64,000 bases of DNA, from positions 62,001-126,000 of the forward strand of contig BPIC01000002.1 in the NCBI GenBank assembly GCA_026003895.1, read 5' to 3'. Shown piece after piece: positions 44,496 through 53,648 of the stretch. The translations under genes were made by a program, and so were the position numbers. Below the pieces are notes generated by a model. That model was not told the origin of the DNA. It did not search any database and was given only the letters and a program-made list of their open reading frames with translations. Origin of the DNA: Dehalococcoidia bacterium (GTDB lineage Bacteria > Chloroflexota > Dehalococcoidia > SpSt-223). Each line of letters starts with the position of its first letter. Within the stretch, counting starts at the first letter, position 1.

Positions 44496-45167
44496 ATGGC
44501 CTCCTTGGAAGGCGCAGAAAATCTGTGGCTGGCAAAGGCGCTGTTCGACCTCGGTGGCATTCAGTTCGGCAGTTTCACGCTTCCCCGGGGTACCTTCGAC
44601 TCCCCGGTCTACGTCAACCCACGGGTCTTGGTGAGCGAGCCGCAAGTGCTCCGCCGCACCGCCGAGGTGATCGCGCATGAGACCGCGTCCGGGTCCTTGC
44701 GTCGCCGGCCGCGGGTCTCACCGTTCAATCTGGTGGCCGGCGTGCCCTTCGGCGGTTTGCATCTGGCAACTGCCTATTCGCTGCTCACCGGCACGCCGAT
44801 GATCTATCCGCGGCCGCCGCGTACCGGCGGTATGGGAGACATCATCGAAGGGCGGTATCAGGACGGGCAGACCGTCCTGATCATCGACGACCTCATCACC
44901 CACGGCGGCAGCATCTTGCAGACCAAGTCGCTGCTCGAAGAAGCGGGGCTGCACGTCCGCGACGCAATCGTGCTGGTTGACCGCGAGGCCGGCGGCGGCG
45001 AGCGGCTAAAGCGGCATGGCGTCAACCTGATCGCCATCCTGAAGCTCAAGACGATGCTGAACCACTACCTCGCGCTTGGGCTCATCACGTCCGAGGATTT
45101 CCATCGCAGCATGGCGTATCTCGAAGGCAAGCGCCCCGGCGAGCACGGCGAGCTCAGCGGGTCGTAG
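44496..45167 (+). CDS. pyrE: orotate phosphoribosyltransferase
   Basis: The 223-residue protein starts at ATG 44496; a longer frame upstream lies inside the previous gene. It has GIQFGSFTLPRGTFDSPVYVNPR (orotate-binding block), VAGVPFGGLHLATAYSLLTGTPMIYPR and the PRPP loop TVLIIDDLITHGGSILQT. It converts orotate and PRPP to OMP in pyrimidine synthesis. The catalytic loop (about 108-120) reads RTGGMGDIIEG, which differs from the common KxHG form. Other pyrimidine genes are not nearby. Confidence 0.9.
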   Translation: MASLEGAENLWLAKALFDLGGIQFGSFTLPRGTFDSPVYVNPRVLVSEPQVLRRTAEVIAHETASGSLRRRPRVSPFNLVAGVPFGGLHLATAYSLLTGTPMIYPRPPRTGGMGDIIEGRYQDGQTVLIIDDLITHGGSILQTKSLLEEAGLHVRDAIVLVDREAGGGERLKRHGVNLIAILKLKTMLNHYLALGLITSEDFHRSMAYLEGKRPGEHGELSGS

Positions 45168-45231
45168 GCGTGTCGCCCGAGGCTGTCCGCCGTCAGAGTG
45201 GTCGTTGAGGCCACAACCCGGCTGGTTCCAG

Positions 45232-45237
45232 TACACT
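45232..45237 (+). promoter_or_regulatory. leaderless promoter -10 (TACACT) of the CoA-transferase gene
   Basis: TACACT ends 8 bases before GTG 45246, so the transcript would start at or next to the start codon. TTGAGG (45205-45210) is 21 bases upstream, a long spacing. Confidence 0.4.
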
Positions 45238-45245
45238 CGCTCGCC

Positions 45246-47552
45246 GTGATCGATCCCCCGTTCCCCCGGTTTCTGACCGGGTTGCGCGTCGTAGCGATGG
45301 GCGACCGGTCGACGCTCATCGCCGCCCGGCTGCTCGCCGATCTCGGCGCGGCGTGTCGGGTGATCGAGCCGAAGGACGGCCACCCGTTGCGCCGGCAGCC
45401 TCCATTCGTCTGCGGCATTGGCGCGGCGTGGTGGGAGCTGACGCGCGGCTTCGAGGTCGTGACGGATGCGAGCGGCAGCACCCGCCTGAACGAAGCCGAT
45501 ATCTTGTTCGCCAACGCTGATACACCAGAAGTCGGCGAGCAGACAATCCGGGTCCGGATCTCATCGTTTGGGTCGGTTGGCCCGTGGGCCGGGTGGCAGG
45601 GCGGCGAGCTCATCATCCAAGCTGCGAGCGGGCTGCTCGATCTGGTCGGCGATCCGGACCGCGCGCCAACGATGATCGGAGGCGTTCCGGTCGAAAGTGT
45701 GGCGGGAGCGCATGCCGCAACGGCCGCGCTGATCGCGCTGTTCGACCGGGAGCGCTCCGGCCGTGGCCAACGCATCGACGTCTCGGCACAGGCGGCGGCG
45801 GCGTGGGCGACGCATCCCGTCCGGCCGATGTGGCTGCTCGAGCGACAATTGACGAAACGCGCCGGGGTGCGCCGCCCATTCGGCAATGCCAGCCGACGGC
45901 TCATCTTTCCCTGCGCGGACGGTTACGTTGCCCTCCAAGGGGTCCTTGGCCGCGAATGGTCATCCTTCTTCGCTTGGGCCGCCGAGGTTGGAATGGACGG
46001 GCCGTTCCGCGACCCGGTCCTTGCCGAGGCTGCGAGCCAGGCTGGCGTCGTACCCGGAGGGGTAGACCAGGCGGTTGTGGACCGCGTGGACGAGTTGCTC
46101 GTGCCATTCCTGAAGCGCTACACCCGTCGCGATCTCTACGAGGAAGGCCAGCGCCGACGGATCATCGTCTTCCCGGTCAACGAGCCCGCTGACCTGCTGT
46201 CGGACCGCCAGCTCGCGGCGCGCCGTTTCTTCCAGCCTGCCGAGACTCCGGACGGTGGGACGCTGCTGGTTCCCGGGCCGCCGGTGAAGGTCACGCTTGG
46301 CGGGCCGGCGGCGCATCCGCCGCTGCCGGCGCCAGTGACTGGAACGGGCGCGTTGGCGGGCGTGCGTGTCCTCGACTTCTCGTGGGTTGGCGCCGGACCG
46401 CTCACCACGCTCCAACTGGCTGTCCACGGCGCTGAGGTGATCCGCGTCGAATCGGCGCTCCGGCCAGACGTCCTCCGGCTTTCTCCACCATATGCTGGCG
46501 GGCAGCCGGATCTTGAGACGAGCGGCTATTTCTCCCCGCTTAATGCAAGCAAGTGGGGTATTGCGCTCAACCTTGCCACGCACGAGGGGCGCGACATCGC
46601 CCGGCGGCTGGTTGCCCACTGCGACATCGTGGTGGACAGCTTCACGCCGCGGTTGATGGCCGGGTGGGGGCTCGACTATGAGTCGCTCCGGCGAATCCGG
46701 CCCGACGTGATTGTGTTGAGCCTGTCGATGCTCGGCGCAACTGGCCCCGACCGCGACGCTCTTGGGTTTGGCACCGTCCTGCAAGCGGCAGCCGGGTATC
46801 CGACCGTCACCGGCTGGCCCGACTGCGATCCGGTTGCAACCGGCATCCCCTTCACCGATTGGATCGCGCCCTTCGCTGTTCTCCCGACGCTGCTGGCGGC
46901 GCTCGCGCATCGCAAGCGCACCGGTGAGGGCTGCTATCTTGATGGCTCGCAGCTCGAGGCGACTCTTTCTCTTTTCCGCGAACCGGAGATCGCGGCACAG
47001 TGCGGCGAATCGGCGGCGCGCACGGGCAACCGGCTGGTCTCCGCGGGTGTAGATCTCGCGGTTCCTCACGGCGTCTACCCCTGCCGCGGCGATGATCGGT
47101 GGGTCGCCATCGCGTGCTACGACGACGACCAGTGGGCTCACCTTGCAGCGACTCTCAACGACCCGCCAGTTCCTCCGGCTGCGACGCTCGCGGATCGGCG
47201 CGCTGTCCGACCGGCGATCGATGATTGGATTGCCCGCTGGAGCGCCGGGCAGGATGCCGATGCCGCCGCGGCGCTGCTCCAAGCCGCCGGCGTGCCGGCA
47301 GCGCCGGTTCGCGACGCAGCAACCGCGGCCGCGGATGCGCAGCTCCATGCTTGGGGGTTTGGTACGCTGCTCGATCATCCAGTGGCGGGACGAACGCCCT
47401 ACGATCCGCCGGCCTTTCGGCTGTCGCGCTCGCCGGCTCAGCTCCGTCCTGCCCCACTGTTGGGTCAACACACCGAGCAGATCGTGCGTTCGCTGCTCAA
47501 GCTGACGGACGACGAATGGACGCGCCTTGTCGAGGCCGGCGCGTTCGTGTGA
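45246..47552 (+). CDS. tandem class III CoA-transferase (two CaiB/BaiF domains in one chain)
   Basis: The 768-residue protein holds two CaiB/BaiF-type domains (about 1-340 and 365-768). The second has LAGVRVLDFSWVGAGPLTTLQLAVHGAEVIRVES, ALNLATHEGRDIARRLVAHCDIVVDSFTPRLMAGWGLDYESLR and GIPFTDWIAP, with an Asp at the catalytic position. The first has the general pattern but reads GVPVESVAG where the catalytic Asp is expected, so only the second half may be active. Such enzymes move CoA between carboxylates. GTG 45246 is preferred because a TACACT box is 8 bases upstream. Confidence 0.85.
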   Translation: MIDPPFPRFLTGLRVVAMGDRSTLIAARLLADLGAACRVIEPKDGHPLRRQPPFVCGIGAAWWELTRGFEVVTDASGSTRLNEADILFANADTPEVGEQTIRVRISSFGSVGPWAGWQGGELIIQAASGLLDLVGDPDRAPTMIGGVPVESVAGAHAATAALIALFDRERSGRGQRIDVSAQAAAAWATHPVRPMWLLERQLTKRAGVRRPFGNASRRLIFPCADGYVALQGVLGREWSSFFAWAAEVGMDGPFRDPVLAEAASQAGVVPGGVDQAVVDRVDELLVPFLKRYTRRDLYEEGQRRRIIVFPVNEPADLLSDRQLAARRFFQPAETPDGGTLLVPGPPVKVTLGGPAAHPPLPAPVTGTGALAGVRVLDFSWVGAGPLTTLQLAVHGAEVIRVESALRPDVLRLSPPYAGGQPDLETSGYFSPLNASKWGIALNLATHEGRDIARRLVAHCDIVVDSFTPRLMAGWGLDYESLRRIRPDVIVLSLSMLGATGPDRDALGFGTVLQAAAGYPTVTGWPDCDPVATGIPFTDWIAPFAVLPTLLAALAHRKRTGEGCYLDGSQLEATLSLFREPEIAAQCGESAARTGNRLVSAGVDLAVPHGVYPCRGDDRWVAIACYDDDQWAHLAATLNDPPVPPAATLADRRAVRPAIDDWIARWSAGQDADAAAALLQAAGVPAAPVRDAATAAADAQLHAWGFGTLLDHPVAGRTPYDPPAFRLSRSPAQLRPAPLLGQHTEQIVRSLLKLTDDEWTRLVEAGAFV

Positions 47553-47559
47553 GGAGACA

Positions 47560-47979
47560 ATGGACAGCGGATTAACGTTCGAACGGGCGCAGGCGGCGCT
47601 GGCGGCGGCGGTCGCGAAAGCACAGGCGATCGGCGTGCCAATGTCGATTGCGATTGTGGATGGTGGCGGTCACCTGCTCGCGTTTGGCCGCATGGACGGC
47701 GCCGGGTGGGCGACGGTGAAGATTGCTGTGGCAATGGCTGAAACGTCCGCCGCCTTCCGCAGCGAAGGCGCTCGGCTCAAGCCGTTTGTCAATGATCGTT
47801 GGTTCAACAGCATCGAGGTCGCCGGCGGGCAGCCGCCGCTTGCCGGTGATGCCGGGATCCCCATCGTCCTCAACGGGCGGCTGGAAGGCGCGATCGGCGT
47901 CAGCGGCGGCAGCGGGGCACAGGATCGTGCCTGCGCACGTGCCGGTCTCGCCGCCCTTGGGATTCACGTTCCGGAGTGA
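47560..47979 (+). CDS. GlcG/HbpS family (DUF336) heme- or cofactor-binding protein
   Basis: The 139-residue protein starts at ATG 47560, following GAGGAGACA. It has LTFERAQAALAAAVAKAQAIGVPMSIAIVDGGGHLLAFGRMDGAG and GGQPPLAGDAGIPIVLNGRLEGAIGVSGGSGAQDRACARAGLAAL, the GlcG/HbpS pattern. It forms octamers in known cases and binds heme or small molecules. It lies 7 bases after the CoA-transferase and ends overlapping the HldE-type kinase tail to tail. Confidence 0.85.
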   Translation: MDSGLTFERAQAALAAAVAKAQAIGVPMSIAIVDGGGHLLAFGRMDGAGWATVKIAVAMAETSAAFRSEGARLKPFVNDRWFNSIEVAGGQPPLAGDAGIPIVLNGRLEGAIGVSGGSGAQDRACARAGLAALGIHVPE

Positions 47980-48965
47980 TTCGCGGCGACCGCCGCGGCA
48001 AGCTCCTCCGGAGAAACCACGGCGTTGCCGAACCGGCGAACGACAATCCCCGCCGCCGCGGCGGCAAGCGTCGCGCTCTCTCGCACCTGCAGCCCCGCGG
48101 CGACTCCGAGCGCGAGGACGGCGATCACGGTGTCGCCCGCCCCGACGGCGTCGTACACCTCGCTCCGGTTTGACGCCGGGAGGCTGGAAAACCCAGAGCC
48201 GTCCCGGAGGGCCACGCCCGCCGCGCCGCGGGTGATGACGATGCTCTCCGCGCCGAGTGCGTCGCGCAGCTCGGCGGTGGCGGCGCGAAGATCGGCTTCC
48301 TCGCGCAGCGGACGGCGCAGCGTCGCCTCGGCGTCCGGCGTGTTCGACCGGACCAGCGTGTATCCGCGAAAGCGCAAAAGATCCCCCTGGGAATCGACGA
48401 CCGTCGGTCGGCCGGCGCGTCGCGCGACGCGCCGGATCGTCGCGATCGTCTCGTCATCGAGAACGCCGGAACGATAGTCCGAGACGAGGATGACGTCGGC
48501 ATCGAGTGCGCCGCGTTCGATCGCTTCGGTGACCCGGCGTCGGACGATTCCATCGAGCGGGGCGCGCGACCCGCGGTCGAGCCGCACCATTTGCTGCATC
48601 ACCCGCAGGTCGACGTCGGCCATTACGCGCGTCTTCACTGAGGTTACCCGGGAAGCATCGACGATGAGCCCCTCGACATCGATGCCGGCATCAGCGAGCA
48701 GGAGGCGGAGCTCACGCCCGGAGGGATCGTCGCCAACGACGCCAACGAGACGGGCCGCGCTGCCCAGCGCCGCGATGTTGCGGGCCGGGTTGGCGGCTGC
48801 CCCGGGGATCGTCATGCGGCGCAGAAACTCCAGCACCGGCACCGGGGCTTCGCGAGACAGCCTCTCCGGCCGTCCGATCAAGTATTCGTCGAGGCAGACA
48901 TCGCCGACGACCAGCACCCGCCGGCCGGCGAGACGCGCGACAAGCGCCGCCGCATCCCCGCTCAT
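47964..48965 (-). CDS. rfaE1: HldE-type D-glycero-beta-D-manno-heptose-7-phosphate kinase (PfkB family)
   Basis: The 333-residue protein begins LAGRRVLVVGDVCLDEYLIGRPERLSREAPVPVLEF, a block specific to the RfaE/HldE kinase domain, followed by PGAAANPARNIAALG, DVILVSDYRSGVLD, and VYDAVGAGDTVIAVLALG (catalytic Asp in GAGD). The start (ATG 48965) overlaps the stop of the zinc-ribbon membrane gene by 4 bases; a longer frame upstream is not conserved. It should phosphorylate the C1 of heptose 7-phosphate for heptose activation. No nucleotidyltransferase half is attached. Confidence 0.9.
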   Translation of the reverse strand: MSGDAAALVARLAGRRVLVVGDVCLDEYLIGRPERLSREAPVPVLEFLRRMTIPGAAANPARNIAALGSAARLVGVVGDDPSGRELRLLLADAGIDVEGLIVDASRVTSVKTRVMADVDLRVMQQMVRLDRGSRAPLDGIVRRRVTEAIERGALDADVILVSDYRSGVLDDETIATIRRVARRAGRPTVVDSQGDLLRFRGYTLVRSNTPDAEATLRRPLREEADLRAATAELRDALGAESIVITRGAAGVALRDGSGFSSLPASNRSEVYDAVGAGDTVIAVLALGVAAGLQVRESATLAAAAAGIVVRRFGNAVVSPEELAAAVAANHSGT

Positions 48966-49522
48966 CGCAGCCGCGAGGCGGCGAGCGCCGCACCAATCGC
49001 AACAATGAGCCAACTGATCGGATCGAGGAGCCATTGGGTAAGGAGCCGCGTTGCGGCAGGGCCGCCGGCCAAAAGCAGCGGTCCGCCGAGCACAATGAGC
49101 GGAATCAGGCGGCTGATGATGAATGCCAACGCCACGCTGACGACCGCGACCGCCATCAAACCCGGCCCTCGCTTCCGGTTCACCGATCGGGAGATCAGTT
49201 CGCCGATCCCGTAGCCGAGAAAAAGCACGATCCAAAGCGAGAAGAATCCGGCACCCAAGCCGACGAGTGCCAGAACTGCCCACAGCGCGCCAAATCCGAC
49301 GGCGAGCGCCAGCCCGGTCAGCGAGGCGACAAGGTATCCCGCCGGACGAACATCGTAGGTCGGTAGCTTGCGAAGTTGGGCGCAGTCGCGGCAGCGTACC
49401 CCGACCGGGGTGTAGACCAGACAACGCGGACAGATCGGCGTTTCACAGCGACCACACCGCAGATAGGTCTCGACGTCCGGATGCGCGGCGCACCGGAGCG
49501 GCGCTTCTGGTGTTGGGCTCAT
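48962..49522 (-). CDS. B-box-like zinc-finger membrane protein
   Basis: The 186-residue protein starts at ATG 49522 and has a Cys/His-rich N-terminus (RCAAHPDVETYLRCGRCETP then CPRCLVYTPVGVRCRDCA) like the B-box zinc finger in rhomboid-type proteins. Three or four membrane helices follow (about 57-185). There is no rhomboid Ser-His site. It sits between the second GT9 gene and the HldE-type kinase with 4-base overlaps on both sides, so it is part of the operon. Function is unknown. Confidence 0.75.
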   Translation of the reverse strand: MSPTPEAPLRCAAHPDVETYLRCGRCETPICPRCLVYTPVGVRCRDCAQLRKLPTYDVRPAGYLVASLTGLALAVGFGALWAVLALVGLGAGFFSLWIVLFLGYGIGELISRSVNRKRGPGLMAVAVVSVALAFIISRLIPLIVLGGPLLLAGGPAATRLLTQWLLDPISWLIVAIGAALAASRLR

Positions 49523-50694
49523 CGGGCCGGACGAAGGGGCAAGAGCGGCTCCACCGCGCCCGCGACACGGGCGCTCGTCAGGTCGCGCATGCAACGATGA
49601 TGGCCGAGCGGACACTCCGCCGGATAGGTGGCATCGTAGCACGGGCTGCAGGGCAAATTCAGCCGGACGACGACCGCGCGTGGCGAGCGTGGTCCACTGA
49701 TGCGCGGGTCACTGGGTCCGTGGATCGCCACCACCGGGACGCCCAACGCTGCCGCGAGATGGAGCGGGCCGGAATCACCGCTGATGACCAGCGCCGCCCG
49801 GTCGAGCACGCCCACCAGTTCGGGGATTGACGTACGGCCAGCGAGGTTCAGCGGGGCCGGTGACAACCCGGATGCAATCCGTTCGGCGAGCGAACGGTCG
49901 GCAGGGGCGCCGACGAGCGCGACCGCCGCCCCGGCGGCCTGGAGCCGGCCGATCAGCTCTCGCCAGCCGTCTGGTGTCCAGCGTTTCGCGTCCCCAGATG
50001 CCGAGCCGGCGTTGACGGCCACGAGCGGTCGACCGTCCCAGCCGGCTGCGCGCAAGAGACGGTCTGCCCCCGCTCGATCCTCCGGCATGGCCACCAGATC
50101 GTGGCCTGGCCGGACGATCCCGCCCGCTGCCCGAGCGAGGCGAAGGCAGAAGTCCGTTTCGTGGCGGACCGGGCGGTAGCGCCGGCCACCGAGCGCGGTG
50201 GTGTAGGCAAAGGGGAAGCCCTCACGACGATAGCCAACGCGCACCGGTGCGGCCGAAGCGATGGCGAACAGGCTCGCCCAGACACCAAACAGGCCGATCG
50301 CGAGATCGAATTGCGCCCGGCGGATCGTGCGGATCGTAGCGAGAAGGGCCCGCCACGTCGCCGGCGCGAATGGTTCGCCCGAAGGGCGCAGCCGGTCCGG
50401 GTCGAAGACGAGCACGTGGTCGACGGCTGGACAGCGGCGTGCCAAATCGGCGGCGGCGGGCCGCACCAGCATCGTGATCTCGGCCTCCGGGTAGGCCACC
50501 CGCAACGCCCGCACCGCCGGCAGCGAAAGAACGACGTCGCCTAACAAGTCGAGGCGGATCACCAGAATCTGGCGAACGTGACCGGGAGGCCGGTCGGCGA
50601 GGCGTTGCGCGACGGCGAGCACTCCGATTGGGATGCCCACGATGCCAAGTGCCAGCCGAATCGCCTGGCGGCGCAGCCAGCGGCGCAGCCGCAT
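49519..50694 (-). CDS. family 9 glycosyltransferase (heptosyltransferase-like), downstream copy
   Basis: The 391-residue protein has a two-Rossmann GT-B fold: ILVIRLDLLGDVVLSLPAVRALRVAYPEAEITMLV, the C-terminal PLVAVNAGSASGDAKRWTPDGWRELIGRL, and the GT9 signature VISGDSGPLHLAAALGVPVVAIHGPSDP. The last part has CSPCYDATYPAECPLGHHRC. It should transfer a heptose or related sugar. ATG 50694 overlaps the stop of the upstream GT9 gene (TGATG). A short hydrophobic N-terminal stretch may be a membrane contact. Confidence 0.9.
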   Translation of the reverse strand: MRLRRWLRRQAIRLALGIVGIPIGVLAVAQRLADRPPGHVRQILVIRLDLLGDVVLSLPAVRALRVAYPEAEITMLVRPAAADLARRCPAVDHVLVFDPDRLRPSGEPFAPATWRALLATIRTIRRAQFDLAIGLFGVWASLFAIASAAPVRVGYRREGFPFAYTTALGGRRYRPVRHETDFCLRLARAAGGIVRPGHDLVAMPEDRAGADRLLRAAGWDGRPLVAVNAGSASGDAKRWTPDGWRELIGRLQAAGAAVALVGAPADRSLAERIASGLSPAPLNLAGRTSIPELVGVLDRAALVISGDSGPLHLAAALGVPVVAIHGPSDPRISGPRSPRAVVVRLNLPCSPCYDATYPAECPLGHHRCMRDLTSARVAGAVEPLLPLRPAR

Positions 50695-51827
50695 CAGGCG
50701 ACGCGCGCCGGGAGCACGCGCTCGATAGCGGCGATCACCGGCGCCACTGGCAGATCGAAAACGCACGGGTGCATCGGCAGGTCGCGCTCCGTCCAATCGA
50801 GTCGGTTGCATGGAGCGCAGGGAAAACGCGAAGCGACTACGTGGCTATCCGGGGCGGCCCACGGACCGAAGGCGCGGGGATCGACCGGCCCGTAGAGTCG
50901 AACGGTTGGCGTTCCAACCGATGAAGCGAGATGCATGATGCCAGAGTCCGGCCCGATCGCCAGCGTCGCCCGGCGCAGCGCCGCCGCGAGCCGCGGCAAG
51001 GGCAGCCCGACTAGAGGGCGCGCCGGAACCGGGAGCGCTGCCAGCGTCTCTTCCACCAAGGCGCGCTCTGCCTCGCTTCCGGAGACGACGATCGCAATGC
51101 CGCGCTCCTCAAGCCAGTGCGCCACTGCGGCATAACGTTCGGTGCGCCAGCGCTTGACCGGCGAACCAGCGCCCGGGTGGATGACCGCGAAGCGCTCCGG
51201 AAGCCCTTCGGGCGGTACTTCGTCGACAAAGGCGAGCGCGGGCCGCTCAGGCGGCTTGGCCGGGGGCACGCTGCCTGCCAAGCGAATCAACCGGTCGATC
51301 AGCCGAGTGTTTTGGAGCGTCTCATGAAGACCGGGGCGGTAGCGGACTCGGTGGCTGAGGAACGGCGCGACGTCCGCTTGGTCGTAGCCAAGCCGAACCG
51401 GAATGCCGGCGAGCCGCGCGAGCAGCGCGCCCCACCAGTGGTCGAAGCGGAGGATGACCAGTGCGTCGTAGCGCTCGGCGCGAAGTCGGACCACGTCGGC
51501 GGCGAGCCGTCGGTACGGCCCGATCACCGATCGTTTCGGGGCGCGCTCGAAACCCGGAAAAGGGAGCGTGCGCAGCGTGACGCCGCCAATCCCTTGGGCC
51601 ACCGGCTCCGCCCATGGGCCGACCCAGAGATGGACCTCCGCCTCCGGGAGCGCGGCACAAAGGCGAGCGATCGCGGGCGCAGCCAGAACGAGGTCGCCAA
51701 GGTGGTCGGGCCGCAGCAGCGCAACGCGGGTAATCGGCGTTGGACGTCGAACGGGCCACGGGAGGGCGCCGATCAGCCGCAGGGCGCGCCGCCGCCAGCG
51801 CGCACGAGGGGCGAGAGCCGCCGTCAT
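50694..51827 (-). CDS. family 9 glycosyltransferase (heptosyltransferase-like), upstream copy, leaderless
   Basis: The 377-residue protein has ITRVALLRPDHLGDLVLAAPAIARLCAALPEAEVHLWV and the GT9 block FAVIHPGAGSPVKRWRTERYAAVAHWL, IGPDSGIMHLASSVGTPTVRLYGPVDP. It is a paralogue of the next gene. The ATG at 51827 follows a TACAAT box by 6 bases, so the transcript is probably leaderless. It is the first gene of the GT9-GT9-zinc finger-HldE operon. Confidence 0.9.
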   Translation of the reverse strand: MTAALAPRARWRRRALRLIGALPWPVRRPTPITRVALLRPDHLGDLVLAAPAIARLCAALPEAEVHLWVGPWAEPVAQGIGGVTLRTLPFPGFERAPKRSVIGPYRRLAADVVRLRAERYDALVILRFDHWWGALLARLAGIPVRLGYDQADVAPFLSHRVRYRPGLHETLQNTRLIDRLIRLAGSVPPAKPPERPALAFVDEVPPEGLPERFAVIHPGAGSPVKRWRTERYAAVAHWLEERGIAIVVSGSEAERALVEETLAALPVPARPLVGLPLPRLAAALRRATLAIGPDSGIMHLASSVGTPTVRLYGPVDPRAFGPWAAPDSHVVASRFPCAPCNRLDWTERDLPMHPCVFDLPVAPVIAAIERVLPARVA

Positions 51828-51833
51828 GGCACA

Positions 51834-51839
51834 ATTGTA
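51834..51839 (-). promoter_or_regulatory. leaderless promoter -10 (TACAAT) of the GT9 operon
   Basis: TACAAT on the minus strand ends 6 bases before ATG 51827. The -35 is not obvious. Confidence 0.5.
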
Positions 51840-51944
51840 GTGGGTCCGAAACTCAGCTCAGGCGGGTACCGAGGTGTCCCGATCTGGTCTGACCCGCAGA
51901 CGGCGCCTCCCTCCCTGACCGGCTCATCGACCCAAGAAATGCTC

Positions 51945-51950
51945 TATAGT
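51945..51950 (+). promoter_or_regulatory. probable -10 box (TATAGT) for the UbiB-like gene
   Basis: TATAGT ends 3 bases before an in-frame ATG at 51954 and 45 bases before ATG 51996. This makes 51996 the likelier start. The -35 is weak. Confidence 0.4.
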
Positions 51951-51995
51951 CGAATGGGGCGGGGGCGGCGCCTTGCCCGGAGGCGCGCGACACTG

Positions 51996-53648
51996 ATGGC
52001 CTCATTCTTTCTTCGACCGCGGACCGCGGCGCGAAATGCCCGGCGTTTCCGGGAGATCGCGAACATCCTCGCCCGTCACGGCTTCGGCTTCATCCTCGAT
52101 TACTCCGGCATGCAGCCGTGGCCGATCCGGCTTTTTGGCCGGCGCACCCATCCCCAGTACACCGCGCCCGAGCGGCTGCGTCTCGTCATCGAAGAGATCG
52201 GCCCCACCGCCATCAAGCTTGGCCAAGTCCTCTCGACGCGTCCCGACTTCGTGCCCCCGGAACTGTTGCAAGAGCTGATCAAGCTGCAGGATACCGTCCC
52301 GCCGTTTCCCTTCACCGAGGTCGTCCAAACGCTCCGCGAAGAGTTTGGCGTTGAGATGGAGACGGTGTTCTCGGAGTTCGATGAAACGCCGGTGGCGGCG
52401 GCCTCGCTCGCCCAAGTGCACCGTGCCCGGCTGCGGAGCGGCGAAGAAGTCGCCGTGAAAGTGCAGCGGCCGGGGATTGTCCGCCAAATCGAAACCGATA
52501 TCGATATCACGATGCGGATCGCGCAGATCCTCGAGCGCCGAACGGATTGGGCGCGGGCGTACAACTTGACGGAGACGGTCGAAGAGTTCGCCCGGACGAT
52601 CCGTGAGGAGCTGGATTTCACGTCCGAAGCCCGCAATATCGAGCTATTTTCCCGCACGTTCGCCGGGCAGCCGGGCGTGGCCTTCCCGACCGTTATCTGG
52701 GAGTACACGACGCGCCGAGTGCTGACCATGCGCTGGGTCGGCGGGTTCAAAATCACCGATACGGCCGCGCTCGCCGAGGCGGGGATCGACCGTCGCCGGC
52801 TTGCTCATCGTTTCGCCGAGGTGATTCTTGAACAGGTGCTCATCCACGGCTTTTTCCACGCCGATCCCCATCCTGGCAACGTCTTGGTCACGCCAGACGG
52901 CAAGATCGCCTTCCTCGACTTTGGGATGGTCGGCTACCTCGATGAAAGTTTGAAAGAAGAATTGGTGCAACTCGTGTTGGCGCTCGTGCGGCGCGACGTG
53001 TCGGAGATCACGCGCGAATTGCTCGATATCGGCGTCATTCATGAGCGGATCGACTTTCGCCGTTTTCGTGCCGATCTGGCGCGGCTGCTGCGCCGTTATT
53101 ACAACGTGCCGTTGCGGCAGATTCCGATCGGCGAAGTCATTCAGGATACGTTGCAGGTCGCCTACCGCTACCATCTGCAACTGCCTGCCGACCTTGCGCT
53201 CCTCGGTCGCGCCATGTCGACGATGGAAGGCGTCGCGCTGACCCTCGACCCCGACATCTCGATCGTCTCGGTCGCCGAGCCTTTCGGCCGGCGGTTGATG
53301 GCGCAGCGCTTCGGACTTGGTCAGACCTGGGAACAACTTCAGATGACGGCCGTCGAATACCTCAGTTTGGCGCGCCTGATCCCGAAGCGGATCGACGGGA
53401 TGCTGAGCCTTATCGAGAAGGGTGATCTCCGGATCAACACCGTGCCCGCGCTGCCGGAGACGGAATCGGGCTTGGTCGAGCTCGCCAACCGAATCGTGCT
53501 GGCGCTCGTCGTCGTCGCCGGCATCATCAGCTCGGTCATTCTCCTCTCCTTCGAAGGGCGCGATTTCCTCACGTATGCTGGCGTGGGGATGATGCTGTTC
53601 ACCGCCGTGCTCGCCGTCTGGCTTGCCTTCCTCACGCTCCATGGGTAG
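51996..53648 (+). CDS. UbiB/ABC1-family atypical kinase
   Basis: The 550-residue protein has the family's KLGQVLSTRPDFVPPELLQELIKLQDTVPP (KxGQ motif), AAASLAQVHRARLRSGEEVAVKVQRPG (Ala-rich loop and Lys), HGFFHADPHPGNVLV and KIAFLDFGMVG (DFG-type Asp). It ends in two membrane helices (about 500-545). UbiB-type proteins help make quinones or other isoprenoid lipids. ATG 51996 follows GGAGG; ATG 51954 is an alternative. It is overlapped at the end by the MFS gene. Confidence 0.9.
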   Translation: MASFFLRPRTAARNARRFREIANILARHGFGFILDYSGMQPWPIRLFGRRTHPQYTAPERLRLVIEEIGPTAIKLGQVLSTRPDFVPPELLQELIKLQDTVPPFPFTEVVQTLREEFGVEMETVFSEFDETPVAAASLAQVHRARLRSGEEVAVKVQRPGIVRQIETDIDITMRIAQILERRTDWARAYNLTETVEEFARTIREELDFTSEARNIELFSRTFAGQPGVAFPTVIWEYTTRRVLTMRWVGGFKITDTAALAEAGIDRRRLAHRFAEVILEQVLIHGFFHADPHPGNVLVTPDGKIAFLDFGMVGYLDESLKEELVQLVLALVRRDVSEITRELLDIGVIHERIDFRRFRADLARLLRRYYNVPLRQIPIGEVIQDTLQVAYRYHLQLPADLALLGRAMSTMEGVALTLDPDISIVSVAEPFGRRLMAQRFGLGQTWEQLQMTAVEYLSLARLIPKRIDGMLSLIEKGDLRINTVPALPETESGLVELANRIVLALVVVAGIISSVILLSFEGRDFLTYAGVGMMLFTAVLAVWLAFLTLHG

